This document shows, in pieces, positions 25,382 to 35,448 of a stretch of 43,447 nucleotides of DNA. The first letter of the stretch is position 1; every line of letters begins with the position of its first letter. Under the pieces are notes generated by a model. It was not told the DNA's origin. It worked only from the letters and a program-made list of their open reading frames with translations, and did not search any database. The stretch is from Gammaproteobacteria bacterium (lineage in GTDB: Bacteria > Pseudomonadota > Gammaproteobacteria > Steroidobacterales > Steroidobacteraceae): assembly GCA_028293745.1 (NCBI GenBank), contig JAQGOF010000233.1:1-43447 (forward strand), read 5' to 3'. Position numbers and translations under genes: made by a program.

Positions 25382-26929
25382 ATGAAAAAGTCCGCAGACC
25401 TGACATCGTTCAACCTGCACATCCAACTGCTGGCCGGCTGCATGCTGCTGTCCGCCGTCCTGCTCTGCTGTCCGGCCATCGGGGCAGTGCCCGGCATTAC
25501 CGGCCCGACATTCAAACTGAAGGCCGGCGCCGATCTCGTCACGCAGCCCGACGGCGCGATGATCTATTCCTGGGGCTACGGGTGCAACGGCGGTCCGGCG
25601 GGATACCTGCCGCCGAGTGGATCGGGAGCCGGTCCGAAAGCGAATTGTCCGTCGATGCAACTACCGGGACCTACCCTGATCGTGACCGAGGGGGACGACG
25701 TGACGGTCGAACTGACCAACGGTCTGCCCACAGCTGCCGGGAATACATCAATCGTGTTTTCCGGCCTGGCGGCCACCGCCGCCGACGGGGTTTCCGGGCC
25801 GCTGGTCAAGGAAGCAGCCCACGGCGGCAAAGTGACTTACACGTTTCACGCAGACAAACCGGGCACCTATGCGTACTACAGCGGAAGTCATCCTGACTTG
25901 CAGATTGAAATGGGGCTTTTCGGTACGGTCATTGTCCGGCCGAGTCCGAATTACTCAGCTCCCGTCACCTGCCGTCAGGGGGATTTCGCCCTTGCCCCGA
26001 CCGCGTACGACAATGACGCGACGTGCTACGACCGTGAGTATCTGTTCCAGTTCAGCGAGATCAATTCGAGAGTTCACCAGGAAGCGCAGGCACTGGTGGC
26101 CGCTTGCGGCGAAGCAACCGACTGTCCGCCGATGAATGTGAGCATGGAGCCCTATCGTCCCAGCTATTTTCTGGTGAATGGGCGTTCGATGCCGGACCTG
26201 ATGGATACGCCGTATGCCGCGGCGTACCCCCATCAGCCGTACAACGGCAACCCTCATATGCATCCCGGAGAGCGTGTCTTGATGCGCGTGGTCGGGCAGG
26301 GCCGTTGGCAACATCCATTTCATTTCCACGGAAATCATGCACGGGTCCTGGCGCGGGACGGAAATCTCATTGTCAGTCAGGGTACGTCCGGGACCACAGC
26401 GCCACTGGCCGGCCCTTTGTTGTTCACCATTCCCACCGTATCGGGTCAGAGTGTGGATGCGATTTTCTCCTGGACGGGCCAGGGCCTGAATTGGGACGTG
26501 TATGGGTCTCAAGTCCACAGCTGCAACTCCGTTGATGAGCCCAAGGCACGCGCCGCGCAGGCCTCGGCAGATGCCACGGTCCTGGCACAACTCGCGGGCA
26601 ACGGTGGCTTCGACAAAGACACCCACGAATATTGTCCCGACCACGGCAAGCCCTTTCCGGTGGCCCCGCCCGATCCCCAGATCGTGGCCAATGGCCAGTG
26701 GTACGGCGGTACGCCGTACCTGGGACTCAGCGGGTTCAAGGTCACGGATCTTGCTCCGGGCACCCTGCAGCAGAATCCGAGTGCCGGTTATGCCTACATG
26801 TGGCACTCCCACAACGAGCGTGAGATCACCACGAACGATGTGTTCCCGGGCGGGATGATGATGATGTTGATCATCGATCCGCCGGTGACGCCAGATAACT
26901 CCGCTGCAACGATTGACGAAACGCTTTGA
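25382..26929 (+). CDS. Secreted multicopper-oxidase-like protein with complementary copper motifs and no type 1 Cys
   Basis: 515 residues. A long hydrophobic signal (about 12-37) ends near PAIGAVPG. The first cupredoxin-like domain (about 60-185) has the MCO outline (LPGPTLIVTEGDDVTVEL, PGTYAYYSGSHPDLQIEMGLFG) but lost its copper ligands: SIVFSG stands where HWHG is expected. The C-terminal domain has HPFHFHGNH (His311, 314, 316) and YMWHSHNERE (His475, His477), followed by a Met-rich PGGMMMMLIID. These are two HxH motifs of a trinuclear site. No HCH-type 1 motif exists. The previous protein supplies exactly what is missing, so a heteromeric oxidase is likely (inference). It is nine bases after the first gene; its TGA shares a base with an upstream ATG of the giant gene. 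Confidence 0.92.
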   Translation: MKKSADLTSFNLHIQLLAGCMLLSAVLLCCPAIGAVPGITGPTFKLKAGADLVTQPDGAMIYSWGYGCNGGPAGYLPPSGSGAGPKANCPSMQLPGPTLIVTEGDDVTVELTNGLPTAAGNTSIVFSGLAATAADGVSGPLVKEAAHGGKVTYTFHADKPGTYAYYSGSHPDLQIEMGLFGTVIVRPSPNYSAPVTCRQGDFALAPTAYDNDATCYDREYLFQFSEINSRVHQEAQALVAACGEATDCPPMNVSMEPYRPSYFLVNGRSMPDLMDTPYAAAYPHQPYNGNPHMHPGERVLMRVVGQGRWQHPFHFHGNHARVLARDGNLIVSQGTSGTTAPLAGPLLFTIPTVSGQSVDAIFSWTGQGLNWDVYGSQVHSCNSVDEPKARAAQASADATVLAQLAGNGGFDKDTHEYCPDHGKPFPVAPPDPQIVANGQWYGGTPYLGLSGFKVTDLAPGTLQQNPSAGYAYMWHSHNEREITTNDVFPGGMMMMLIIDPPVTPDNSAATIDETL

Positions 26930-26964
26930 TGCGCCCGGTCACGAGTCGAACCGCTGGATTAAAA

Positions 26965-29900
26965 ATGAATAACAAAACCACCAAGCGCCTGATGGGTCTC
27001 TTGGGCGCCTCGATGTTGCTCGCTGCCGGCACGCTGCAGGCGTCCACAGTGGTGAATCTCACCGCGCAACGGTCCCACGCGACGTTGCCCGATGGCACGT
27101 CAGTACCCATGTGGCAGTTCTGTGGCGGACTCGCTGCCCCCTCAACTGTGTCATCTGGCACGACGACCGGCGGGGCTTGCGGTGGTGCATGGAAGCCAGG
27201 ACCAACCATCATCGTGCCGTCGTCGGATTCCTTACTGACCATCAATCTCGTCAACAATCTGAAGGTCCCGACCTCGATTGTCATTCTCGGGCAGATCGGT
27301 GGTGGTCTGGGTACGCCGCAAGATATGACCTTTCCCGCTCATAACCCGCAGCCGCAGACGACATTCCCGGCCGCCGGCGGCGCTACCTTCTCGCCACCTC
27401 CGCAGCCCTCCCGTGTTCAGTCTTTCTCGAAGGACGCGGAAGCGCCCGCCGCAGGAAGCGTACAAATCAGTTGGGATAAACTGAAACCGGGCACGTACAT
27501 TTACGAAGCTGGCACGTTGCCTTCGTTGCAGGTGCCGATGGGGCTGTACGGTCTCTTGATCGTCACGGAGGTGCCTTCTGCCGACGCACCATTTGCGCCA
27601 CGTATGGCGTATCCGGCGGATTCCTCGACCTCGGCAGCCGAGGTCAAATACGATTCGGATGCCGCATTGCTCTTCAGCGAGATCGATCCTGTACAGAATG
27701 CGGCGGTTGATGCGGCGGAGCAGGCAAGCGCTGATTACAAGAAACGTTTCGACGATCCGGGTTGCAGCAGCTCGCATTGCTATCCTGCTGCGGTCAACTA
27801 CACGCCGACCTACTTTCTGATCAATGGGCAGGCGTATGACCAGACTGCCCCGCAACTGTCCAGTCTTGCCGCCGGCAGTCAGTATTCGAACGGTAAGATT
27901 CTGCTTCGGCTGGCCAATGCGGGCCTGAGAACTCACATCCCATCGGTCGTCGGGTTGCCGTTCGAGCTCGTGGCTGAGGACGGAAATCTGGCCCCGGGTA
28001 ATCCGAAGGTGCAAAGCGAGGCACTGCTCACGGCCGGCAAGACATACGATGTCATCGTCCATCCTTCCACTGATTCAATTACGGCCCCGACCGCATACAA
28101 GCCGCAAACCTATGGAGTGTTCGACAGGCAAGGCAGCCTGACGAACGCCAACGCCAGTGGCGGCGGCATGCAGGCGTTCCTGCTGGTCAACGGCGCCAAC
28201 GCCAATAAAGGTGATCCCGGTAGGGAGCCAGCGGCTGCGGACATTCGTGCAGTCGCGGACACCTATGCCGTACCGCTCAACACTCAAATTACCTTCGACG
28301 TCCGAACCAACGATGTCGGAGTGAAAACTGCGAGCGTGGGGACTGATCCGACGCCCCTCGGTTCGGTTGCAAGCAATGCCGACAAAACGTTGTTTACCTA
28401 TACTCCGTCTCCTGGTTTCAACGGGACCGATTCGTTCAGCTACATCGCTAACGGTGACATAAATGTTCATGCCACCGTCACGCTGACTGTGGGCTCTGCC
28501 GCCCCTCCGGTTGCGGTGCTGGACACGTATTACGCGCCCGTTGGGACGGTGTTCAAGACGTCCGGTCCCGGTGTGCTCGCAAACGACAAAGACGACGGTA
28601 AGTATCAGCTCGTAGTTGATACGGGCACAGTCGCAATTATGAACAATAGCTGCGGTTCCGTGGACGTCGCAGTGGATGGGGGATTTACCGCTACGGGAAC
28701 CGCTGGCAGCGCATGCACTTTCACCTACAAAGTCCGCAACAGCCAGGGCAGGCAGAGCGTTGACGCAGCCCCGGTGACCGTGAATTTCCCACGAGGCAGT
28801 GGGCTGAAACTGGCCGTGCTGGATGCGACGACAGGAGCTCCGATTACGGATTACTCCTGGACGATTCAGGAAGATCTCACCTTCAAGCACGACACGAACG
28901 GGACGCCGTCGCTGAGCACGCGTACGCTTGGAACCAGCTTCCACACGAGTCACATGCCAGTTTTCGCCACGGGATGCGTGGGCGATAACAGTTGCGGAAC
29001 AGGACAGACTGTTCGAGGCCGGGCGGCGGCGAGCCTCCTCAGGCCGAGCAGCTCCATTGCCGATGTGAAACTGGATCCAACGAAGAACTACTACATCTCC
29101 ATTCTGCCGGGTGACGCGGCTGATCCGGTCGTCAATGGCGGAAACGGGCACATCATGGGAGGCGCAGAGGTGAGCAAGCTTCTCGTTGCTCACCTGCCGA
29201 CTGCCGGCGCGGACTCCGACCTGACAATCCGGTTGCAGCCGTCACCGCTCACACCTGCGCAACTCAGTATCTTTGTCTATGAGGACAACTCGCCTACCAA
29301 CGGACAAAATGATCTCAATGAGCAGGGACTCGGTGGTTTCGCCATCATCCTCATGGATCCAGCCGGTCGCACGGGAGATCCGGCGGGACAGCAGACGTAC
29401 GACGCCGCGAACATGCCGTTGTCCAACGCGTTGCTCGGCGCGCCGGGATGTCCGGACGATCAGAATTTGAAGACCAATGGCGCCGCCACCTCCGGGGCCA
29501 CCCATCTCGTTGGCGTGGTTTACACCTGCCCGAACGTTCCGCAGGGATATACAGGTGACCCGGCCGATTACGCGCTCGCCGGACATGCCCTGATCAAGAA
29601 TCTGACTCCAGCACGGTATGACGTGATTGCGCATCCGTCGGCGGATCGAGAGGCCGCGGGCCAGATGTGGTTGCAGACTGAAACTCTGGAAGGCACGCCC
29701 GCGCAGGATGCGTTCACCGGGATCAACGAGCCCAGCTACTTCCAGGAATTTGGGCCGCCCGGCTTCCACACGACGATCGGATTTGTGAACTCCAAGGGTT
29801 TCGCCCCTCTGACGGGTACAGGCAGTATCACCGGCAGGGTTACCAACCAGCACATGTCGCGCCCCTCGGATGTCACGCTGTGGGACTCAGGCAGTTATGA

Positions 29901-32900
29901 CCTGCTGTCTTCCACATTCTGCCAGGTCGCGCTGAATTCGCAGGGCGGTACCGGACCGACTATTGCAGTGACCGCCTGCGATCCGAAAGGTGGGTTCAAA
30001 TTGGACAAGGTTCCTCCGGGAGCCTACGAGCTGGCGATCTGGGACTACTGGCTCGACCAGATCATCCAGACCGAGGCCGTCACGGTGGCGCCTGGACAGA
30101 ATGTGACTGTGGGAAACAACAACGGCAACGTGCCGGTGCTCAGCTGGTTCACGCAATACGACCAGAACATCTTCCTGGACGCGAACCGCAACGGCATCTA
30201 TGACGCGAATGAGACGGGCATTTCGAACGTGCCGCTGACAGTTCGCTACCGTAACGGCAGCATTTCCAATACAACGCTGACGGATTCATCCGGAAACGGG
30301 ATCCTCACAGAGCTCTTCCCGCTATTCAACTGGTACGTTGCGGAGGCCGATACAACCCGCTTCAAACAGACTGGTGTCGATATCGTCGTGGACGGGGGCG
30401 GCCCCGTGGACACGGATGGCGATGGCGCTGGACTGTATAGCTCAAAGTACGCGACCGGTGAAACGAGCCACAGGCTTGCGGAGATCCCCGGCTCTTATTC
30501 ATACGGAATCCAGAGCTTCATCAGCCAGCGCAATGTCGTCAACTGGGGCCGCGCTCCATACGATCAGAACGAGAATGGTGGAATCCAGGGTGTCGTCATC
30601 TATTCATCGACGCGCCCATTCGATGATCAGCGTTACAACGTACAGACGATATGGGAACCTTTGGTCCCGAGAGTGACGGTGAACCTGTACCGCAAGGTCA
30701 GGAATTCCGATGGCACCAATACTTTGACCCTGGTCGACCACACACTGACATCGAGCTGGGACGACTGGGTCAACGCAGTGGACGCGAATGGGAAGCAGAT
30801 CAACATGCAGTGTCCCGGGCAGCGAAGCGACGATCCTTTCGCGCTGTACACCCTGGCCCCCCAGAATCCCCTTGGAAACCCGGACCTGGGCCGCTGCTAC
30901 GACGGCTTCCATAACTGGAACCAGGTGCAGGCTGCTCCCTACGATGGCCGCTACGCCTTCCCTTCGCCCAACTGCCGCAGCGACGTATGCGTTGCAAATC
31001 CGAAAATGTTGCCGCCTGGTGAGTACGTCGTCGAGGCGGTCACACCGCCGGGGTATGAGATCGTCAAGGAGGAAGACAAGAACATCTTCACGGGAGACTC
31101 TTTCAACGCTGCGGTCGAGCCACAATTCGGCCCGTTGGGCAGCATCTTCATCCTGCCGGACCAGGCGACTCTCAATAATGCGAATCCCTACAACGGCTGT
31201 TCGCAGCTCGAGCCGGGTACTGGCAAATGCATCGGGACCGTCTCAAACGCGACATCCAACCTCGGCGTGCTGGAGTCAATGATCAGCGCACCGGAATGTG
31301 TCGGCGCCCTGCACCGTGTTCCGGATTACCTGAGCCTGTTTCCACAGATCGGCCTGGTGGCACCCTTTGCGGGCATGGATCGGCCGCTGTGTGATCGCAA
31401 GCTCGTCAAGCTCACCGATCAGATGCAGGCCAGCGCCAGTTTCTTCATATTCACACAGACGGATGTAGCCGCTGCCGGCACCGGCATTATCCTCGATGAC
31501 GCCTCTTCCGAATTCAACGCGGCCTCTCCGGATTTCGGCGAAAAGGCCTCAGTGCCGTTCGTGCCTGTTTCCGTCAAGGATTTCGCGGGCAACGAGATCA
31601 GCCGGACCTACTCCGACCAGTGGGGCGCATACAATCTCATGCTGCCTTCCGCCTGGCTCGTCAATCCGCCGACACCCTCCGGCTATGGTCCGAACATGCT
31701 GGTCACGTGCATGAACGATCCAGGTCCGATCAAGGACCCGGTGAGCGGCAAGATGGTGACGGATCCGGCGTACAACCCGGTATACAGCAACTTCTGTTAT
31801 ACGAACCCCTTCATGCCGGGTCAGACCACATACCTGGACACACCGGTGTTGCCGATAGCGGCCTTCGCCTCGGGTTACAATCCGGCCGACTGCGCTTACC
31901 CGGACGCCACGCCCGGAATCCTGCGCGTAGACAGCAGCGCCGGGTTCGGTCCCTACCTGCCCAAGACCGGTGGCACCCTGACCATCCAGGCTATCGGCTT
32001 CGCTGGCGTGAATGACATCGGTGTGCAGGTTCCGAATCCAGCGTACGCGGGTCCCTTTGCCACAACCGGTCCGACTAGCAAGACGACCGTGACGCGCCAT
32101 TACGGATTTGGAGCACAAGGACCCGGCAGCAAGGTGATGCTGGGGGGCCAATCCTTAGGCATCACCGGTTGGACCCCTGACTCGATCACCGTGACCGTGC
32201 CGCCCAACACGCAGACGGGTCAATTGGTCGTCACGTCGGATAACGGTAAGTCCTCCAACGACGCGGTCACAGTCACGCTCGAAACAGCCTCACCCAAGAG
32301 GGTTGATGGCACAAGGGGCGACACGATCCAGGCAGCGATCGACAATGCCGCCGCCGGGGATCTGATCCTGATCAATGCGGGCACCTACAGTGAGCTGGTG
32401 ACCCTGTGGAAGCCGGTCCGTCTGCAGGGCGTTGGCGCAGCTTCGGTCATCATCAATGCCGCCAAATACCCGACCAGCAAGCTCGAGAGCTGGCGGCCCA
32501 ACATCAACAATCTGTTCTCGATCGATGCAGTGACCGGAAATCAGACCGGGACCTCCCAGGTCGACCCGTTGCCGACCCAGGAGATCACCGGCGGAGTGGT
32601 GCTGCTGGAGCCCTCGGTACTCGGCGCTGAAGAAGGTGCCGGCATCACCGTGCTTGCGAAGAATCTGCCTGCGACCGAGTGCAAGGTTGGCGGCAATGCG
32701 ACCCGAAGCAACTACCAGGACCCAACCAGTCCGACGCGCCCCCACTTCATCGCCGAAAGTAACTTTTACTGTGGAGCCTCGCGGGTCGACGGTATCAGCG
32801 TCACCGGAGGGGATGCCGGTGGTGGCATTTACGTGAACGGCTGGGCTCACAATCTCGAGATCTCAAACAATCGAATCTATGGCAATGCCGGTGCCTACCA

Positions 32901-35439
32901 CGGTGGTGTGCGGATCGGTGTTCCGTATCTGGAGCAGGAGCTGTATCCGGGCCAGGTCGAAAACGCCGACGGAAACGCGGTGGGCAATCCAACCGTGAGG
33001 GATAACGAGCTGGTCGGTCTGGGTTACGACAAGAACATCAGGATCCACAACAACGCCATCACCAAAAACGGCACTGTTGAGGCTCCGGCGGGGGCGGGCG
33101 GTGCCGGTGGCGGCGTTTCGATCTGCACCGGCACCGATGGCTATAGTGTGGATCACAACTGGATCTGCGGTAACTACGGAGCCTCCGACGGCGGTGGCAT
33201 CGGCCATCTCGGATTCAGCCAGGGAGGACGGATCGCCAACAACTCCATTCTCTTCAATCAGACGTTTCAGCAGACAACCTCGACTCACGGTGGCGGCATA
33301 ATGGTAGCGGGTGAGCCCGCAGTGGCCGGCACACTGTCGTTGGGTACCGGCAACGTGACCATCGATTCGAACGTGATTCGCGGCAACTTCGCCGAAGCCG
33401 GTCACGGCGGTGGCATCCGCCTGCAGCAGGTGAACGGCGCCGAAGTCCAGGCCTTCCGGGGCACCGGCGATGGCCACCCGGACCCGCGCTGGTTCAAGGC
33501 CACCATCACCAATAACATGATCGTCAACAACGTGGCCGGCTACGGCGGCGGTGGTCTGTCCATGGCCGACACCATCGCCAGCAACGTGAATAACAACACG
33601 ATCGCTTCCAATGACAGTGTGGGTATTGCCGGCTCTCTGCTGGCAGGCACTGGTGAGACAGCGAGCTCGACGGGAGCCGGCCGGCCCAATCCCGCCGGGC
33701 TCAGCGTGGACCCCACCAGCGCGCAGTTGCTGGCCGTCGTGCCAAGCAATTTCCGCTTCGCGAGCGTGATCTCCAATCCTGTGCTGACCAACGACATTTT
33801 CTGGAAGAACCGCTCCCTCTACTACAAAGTGGATAACGGTGCGGCGTCTCTTTGCTCCTCCAACGGTGATCCGGCTGGACTGGCTGCATGCAACAAACTG
33901 CTCGATCAGGTCACGACCGGGGAATGCACGAAAACTGGGTCGGGCGATCCCGCGTACTGGGACTTGGGAGTTCTCGGCGATGCGTCAGCCGGAACCCCGG
34001 GAGGAACGACTCCGCTGACGGCGTTCAATGTTGTCGGCCGCGCCCGCGGCAACGGCGGTGGCAACAACCGTCCCGTCACCATTACGGTAAACGCACCGCT
34101 CAACGCACCGAATGGCGCCTTACCCGGCGTTACGATTGCGGGAGTGACGGGCGGCGGCCAGGCCGGCAATTTCAATGGCACCTTCACAATCAACGTCACC
34201 GGCTCTACCACCTTCACCTACACGCCCAGCGGGCAAGGCGCCAGCAACTCACAGTTCAACTCGCTGACCTTTTCCAATGCCACGGTGACACTGCCCGCAA
34301 TGCCGGGGGCCAGGCCGAATCCGAGCCACTCGGTCATCACGAGCATCGTCCCGTATTCCGGTAGTGCATCGGCGAACTCGTCCGGGGATCCGCAGCTTAC
34401 CGACCTGTACTGCAATGGAGCGCGTGCAACTCCTGAGTATCCTTCGGTCACCAATCCTCCGAACATCAACAACCTGCAGGTAGCGGCGACCGTGGATGAG
34501 GGTAACAACTACGTGAGCCTGCGGTACGGTCCGCTGTACGTGACCAAGCCCGACCCGGCCACCACAGACAAAGTTGTGCCGTTTGGAGACTACCACCTCC
34601 AAAACCAGGCCACTTCCGCAACCTCTACGGCTGTGGATCACGGCATCACCATCGCTGGACTGACCACGGATATTGATGGGGACGCACGGCCGATGGGCCC
34701 GGCATACGACATCGGTGCGGACGAGCTCCGGGTGCCGGTGCCAATCGTGACCCTCAGCGCCGCCAGCCTCGCGTTCGGCAACCAGGCCGTGAACACGACC
34801 AGCACGGCACAGTCTGTGACTGTGACAAACACGGGCACGGCGAATCTCCTGTTCACCAACATCAGCGCCCTTTCAGGTCAGAATGCCAACCAGTTCCAGA
34901 CTGGCGGCGGATCGTGCGCAGTTAACGTGCCGGTCCTTCCCGGCGCGAGCTGTACGATCAGTGTCGCGTTCAGGCCGAGCTCGAGAGGCTCTAAATCAGC
35001 AACCCTGACTCTATCCGACAACGCTGTGCCGGGTACGCAGACGATTTCACTCAGCGGAACCGGCGCCCAGGGTGTCGTCTTGTTCACGTCCGCCACGTTC
35101 TCGGCGGGTGCACCCCTGCAGGGCCTGTTCGATCTGCTTCCAGGTGTGCTCCCCGCTGTGTTGAATTTCGGCAATCTCAGTGGCGGCCAGTTCTCGACGG
35201 TGACCCTGACAAACACGGGTAATTTGCCGGTGAAGTACACCTCGGCAACGGTCACAGGCTCGCAGCTGTTCGGCAAGGGCGCCGATTCATGCAGCGGTCA
35301 GACGGTGCCGCCTAACGGTACCTGTACCATCCGCGTGAATTTTGCTGCGCCCAATGGGAACTCACTCACGAACGGCACGCTGACAATCGTGGATGACGCC
35401 ACGGGCGGTCAGCAGCGGTTGTCGCTCACAGGCCGTTGA
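26965..35439 (+). CDS. Giant secreted multidomain protein with ligand-less cupredoxin N-terminus
   Basis: 2824 residues from the ATG at 26965; an ATG at 26929, overlapping the preceding stop, would add 12 residues before the signal peptide. The signal ends near AAGTLQAS (about 27). Residues 30-410 read as cupredoxin domains of a multicopper oxidase (KPGPTIIVPSSD; GTYIYEAGTLPSLQVPMGLYG; TPTYFLINGQAYD) with all copper His lost. Then come two cadherin/VCBS-like domains (about 432-510, 518-612), SdrD-B-like repeats (about 768, 954, 1068: NIFLDANRNGIYDANETG; also 1350 PPGYE), an IPT/TIG domain (about 1719-1775), a long right-handed beta-helix (about 1787-2280, starting TIQAAIDNAAAGD), and two HYDIN-like choice-of-anchor-D domains (about 2595-2695, 2730-2824). 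It looks like an extracellular or surface scaffold. No LPXTG, autotransporter barrel or type I secretion tail is obvious. Confidence 0.9.
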   Translation: MNNKTTKRLMGLLGASMLLAAGTLQASTVVNLTAQRSHATLPDGTSVPMWQFCGGLAAPSTVSSGTTTGGACGGAWKPGPTIIVPSSDSLLTINLVNNLKVPTSIVILGQIGGGLGTPQDMTFPAHNPQPQTTFPAAGGATFSPPPQPSRVQSFSKDAEAPAAGSVQISWDKLKPGTYIYEAGTLPSLQVPMGLYGLLIVTEVPSADAPFAPRMAYPADSSTSAAEVKYDSDAALLFSEIDPVQNAAVDAAEQASADYKKRFDDPGCSSSHCYPAAVNYTPTYFLINGQAYDQTAPQLSSLAAGSQYSNGKILLRLANAGLRTHIPSVVGLPFELVAEDGNLAPGNPKVQSEALLTAGKTYDVIVHPSTDSITAPTAYKPQTYGVFDRQGSLTNANASGGGMQAFLLVNGANANKGDPGREPAAADIRAVADTYAVPLNTQITFDVRTNDVGVKTASVGTDPTPLGSVASNADKTLFTYTPSPGFNGTDSFSYIANGDINVHATVTLTVGSAAPPVAVLDTYYAPVGTVFKTSGPGVLANDKDDGKYQLVVDTGTVAIMNNSCGSVDVAVDGGFTATGTAGSACTFTYKVRNSQGRQSVDAAPVTVNFPRGSGLKLAVLDATTGAPITDYSWTIQEDLTFKHDTNGTPSLSTRTLGTSFHTSHMPVFATGCVGDNSCGTGQTVRGRAAASLLRPSSSIADVKLDPTKNYYISILPGDAADPVVNGGNGHIMGGAEVSKLLVAHLPTAGADSDLTIRLQPSPLTPAQLSIFVYEDNSPTNGQNDLNEQGLGGFAIILMDPAGRTGDPAGQQTYDAANMPLSNALLGAPGCPDDQNLKTNGAATSGATHLVGVVYTCPNVPQGYTGDPADYALAGHALIKNLTPARYDVIAHPSADREAAGQMWLQTETLEGTPAQDAFTGINEPSYFQEFGPPGFHTTIGFVNSKGFAPLTGTGSITGRVTNQHMSRPSDVTLWDSGSYDLLSSTFCQVALNSQGGTGPTIAVTACDPKGGFKLDKVPPGAYELAIWDYWLDQIIQTEAVTVAPGQNVTVGNNNGNVPVLSWFTQYDQNIFLDANRNGIYDANETGISNVPLTVRYRNGSISNTTLTDSSGNGILTELFPLFNWYVAEADTTRFKQTGVDIVVDGGGPVDTDGDGAGLYSSKYATGETSHRLAEIPGSYSYGIQSFISQRNVVNWGRAPYDQNENGGIQGVVIYSSTRPFDDQRYNVQTIWEPLVPRVTVNLYRKVRNSDGTNTLTLVDHTLTSSWDDWVNAVDANGKQINMQCPGQRSDDPFALYTLAPQNPLGNPDLGRCYDGFHNWNQVQAAPYDGRYAFPSPNCRSDVCVANPKMLPPGEYVVEAVTPPGYEIVKEEDKNIFTGDSFNAAVEPQFGPLGSIFILPDQATLNNANPYNGCSQLEPGTGKCIGTVSNATSNLGVLESMISAPECVGALHRVPDYLSLFPQIGLVAPFAGMDRPLCDRKLVKLTDQMQASASFFIFTQTDVAAAGTGIILDDASSEFNAASPDFGEKASVPFVPVSVKDFAGNEISRTYSDQWGAYNLMLPSAWLVNPPTPSGYGPNMLVTCMNDPGPIKDPVSGKMVTDPAYNPVYSNFCYTNPFMPGQTTYLDTPVLPIAAFASGYNPADCAYPDATPGILRVDSSAGFGPYLPKTGGTLTIQAIGFAGVNDIGVQVPNPAYAGPFATTGPTSKTTVTRHYGFGAQGPGSKVMLGGQSLGITGWTPDSITVTVPPNTQTGQLVVTSDNGKSSNDAVTVTLETASPKRVDGTRGDTIQAAIDNAAAGDLILINAGTYSELVTLWKPVRLQGVGAASVIINAAKYPTSKLESWRPNINNLFSIDAVTGNQTGTSQVDPLPTQEITGGVVLLEPSVLGAEEGAGITVLAKNLPATECKVGGNATRSNYQDPTSPTRPHFIAESNFYCGASRVDGISVTGGDAGGGIYVNGWAHNLEISNNRIYGNAGAYHGGVRIGVPYLEQELYPGQVENADGNAVGNPTVRDNELVGLGYDKNIRIHNNAITKNGTVEAPAGAGGAGGGVSICTGTDGYSVDHNWICGNYGASDGGGIGHLGFSQGGRIANNSILFNQTFQQTTSTHGGGIMVAGEPAVAGTLSLGTGNVTIDSNVIRGNFAEAGHGGGIRLQQVNGAEVQAFRGTGDGHPDPRWFKATITNNMIVNNVAGYGGGGLSMADTIASNVNNNTIASNDSVGIAGSLLAGTGETASSTGAGRPNPAGLSVDPTSAQLLAVVPSNFRFASVISNPVLTNDIFWKNRSLYYKVDNGAASLCSSNGDPAGLAACNKLLDQVTTGECTKTGSGDPAYWDLGVLGDASAGTPGGTTPLTAFNVVGRARGNGGGNNRPVTITVNAPLNAPNGALPGVTIAGVTGGGQAGNFNGTFTINVTGSTTFTYTPSGQGASNSQFNSLTFSNATVTLPAMPGARPNPSHSVITSIVPYSGSASANSSGDPQLTDLYCNGARATPEYPSVTNPPNINNLQVAATVDEGNNYVSLRYGPLYVTKPDPATTDKVVPFGDYHLQNQATSATSTAVDHGITIAGLTTDIDGDARPMGPAYDIGADELRVPVPIVTLSAASLAFGNQAVNTTSTAQSVTVTNTGTANLLFTNISALSGQNANQFQTGGGSCAVNVPVLPGASCTISVAFRPSSRGSKSATLTLSDNAVPGTQTISLSGTGAQGVVLFTSATFSAGAPLQGLFDLLPGVLPAVLNFGNLSGGQFSTVTLTNTGNLPVKYTSATVTGSQLFGKGADSCSGQTVPPNGTCTIRVNFAAPNGNSLTNGTLTIVDDATGGQQRLSLTGR

Positions 35440-35448
35440 GACTCAACT

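Noticed and set aside
28075..29193. Minus-strand open frame of 372 codons inside the giant gene
   Set aside because: Antisense to a continuous, domain-rich frame; no motif of its own.
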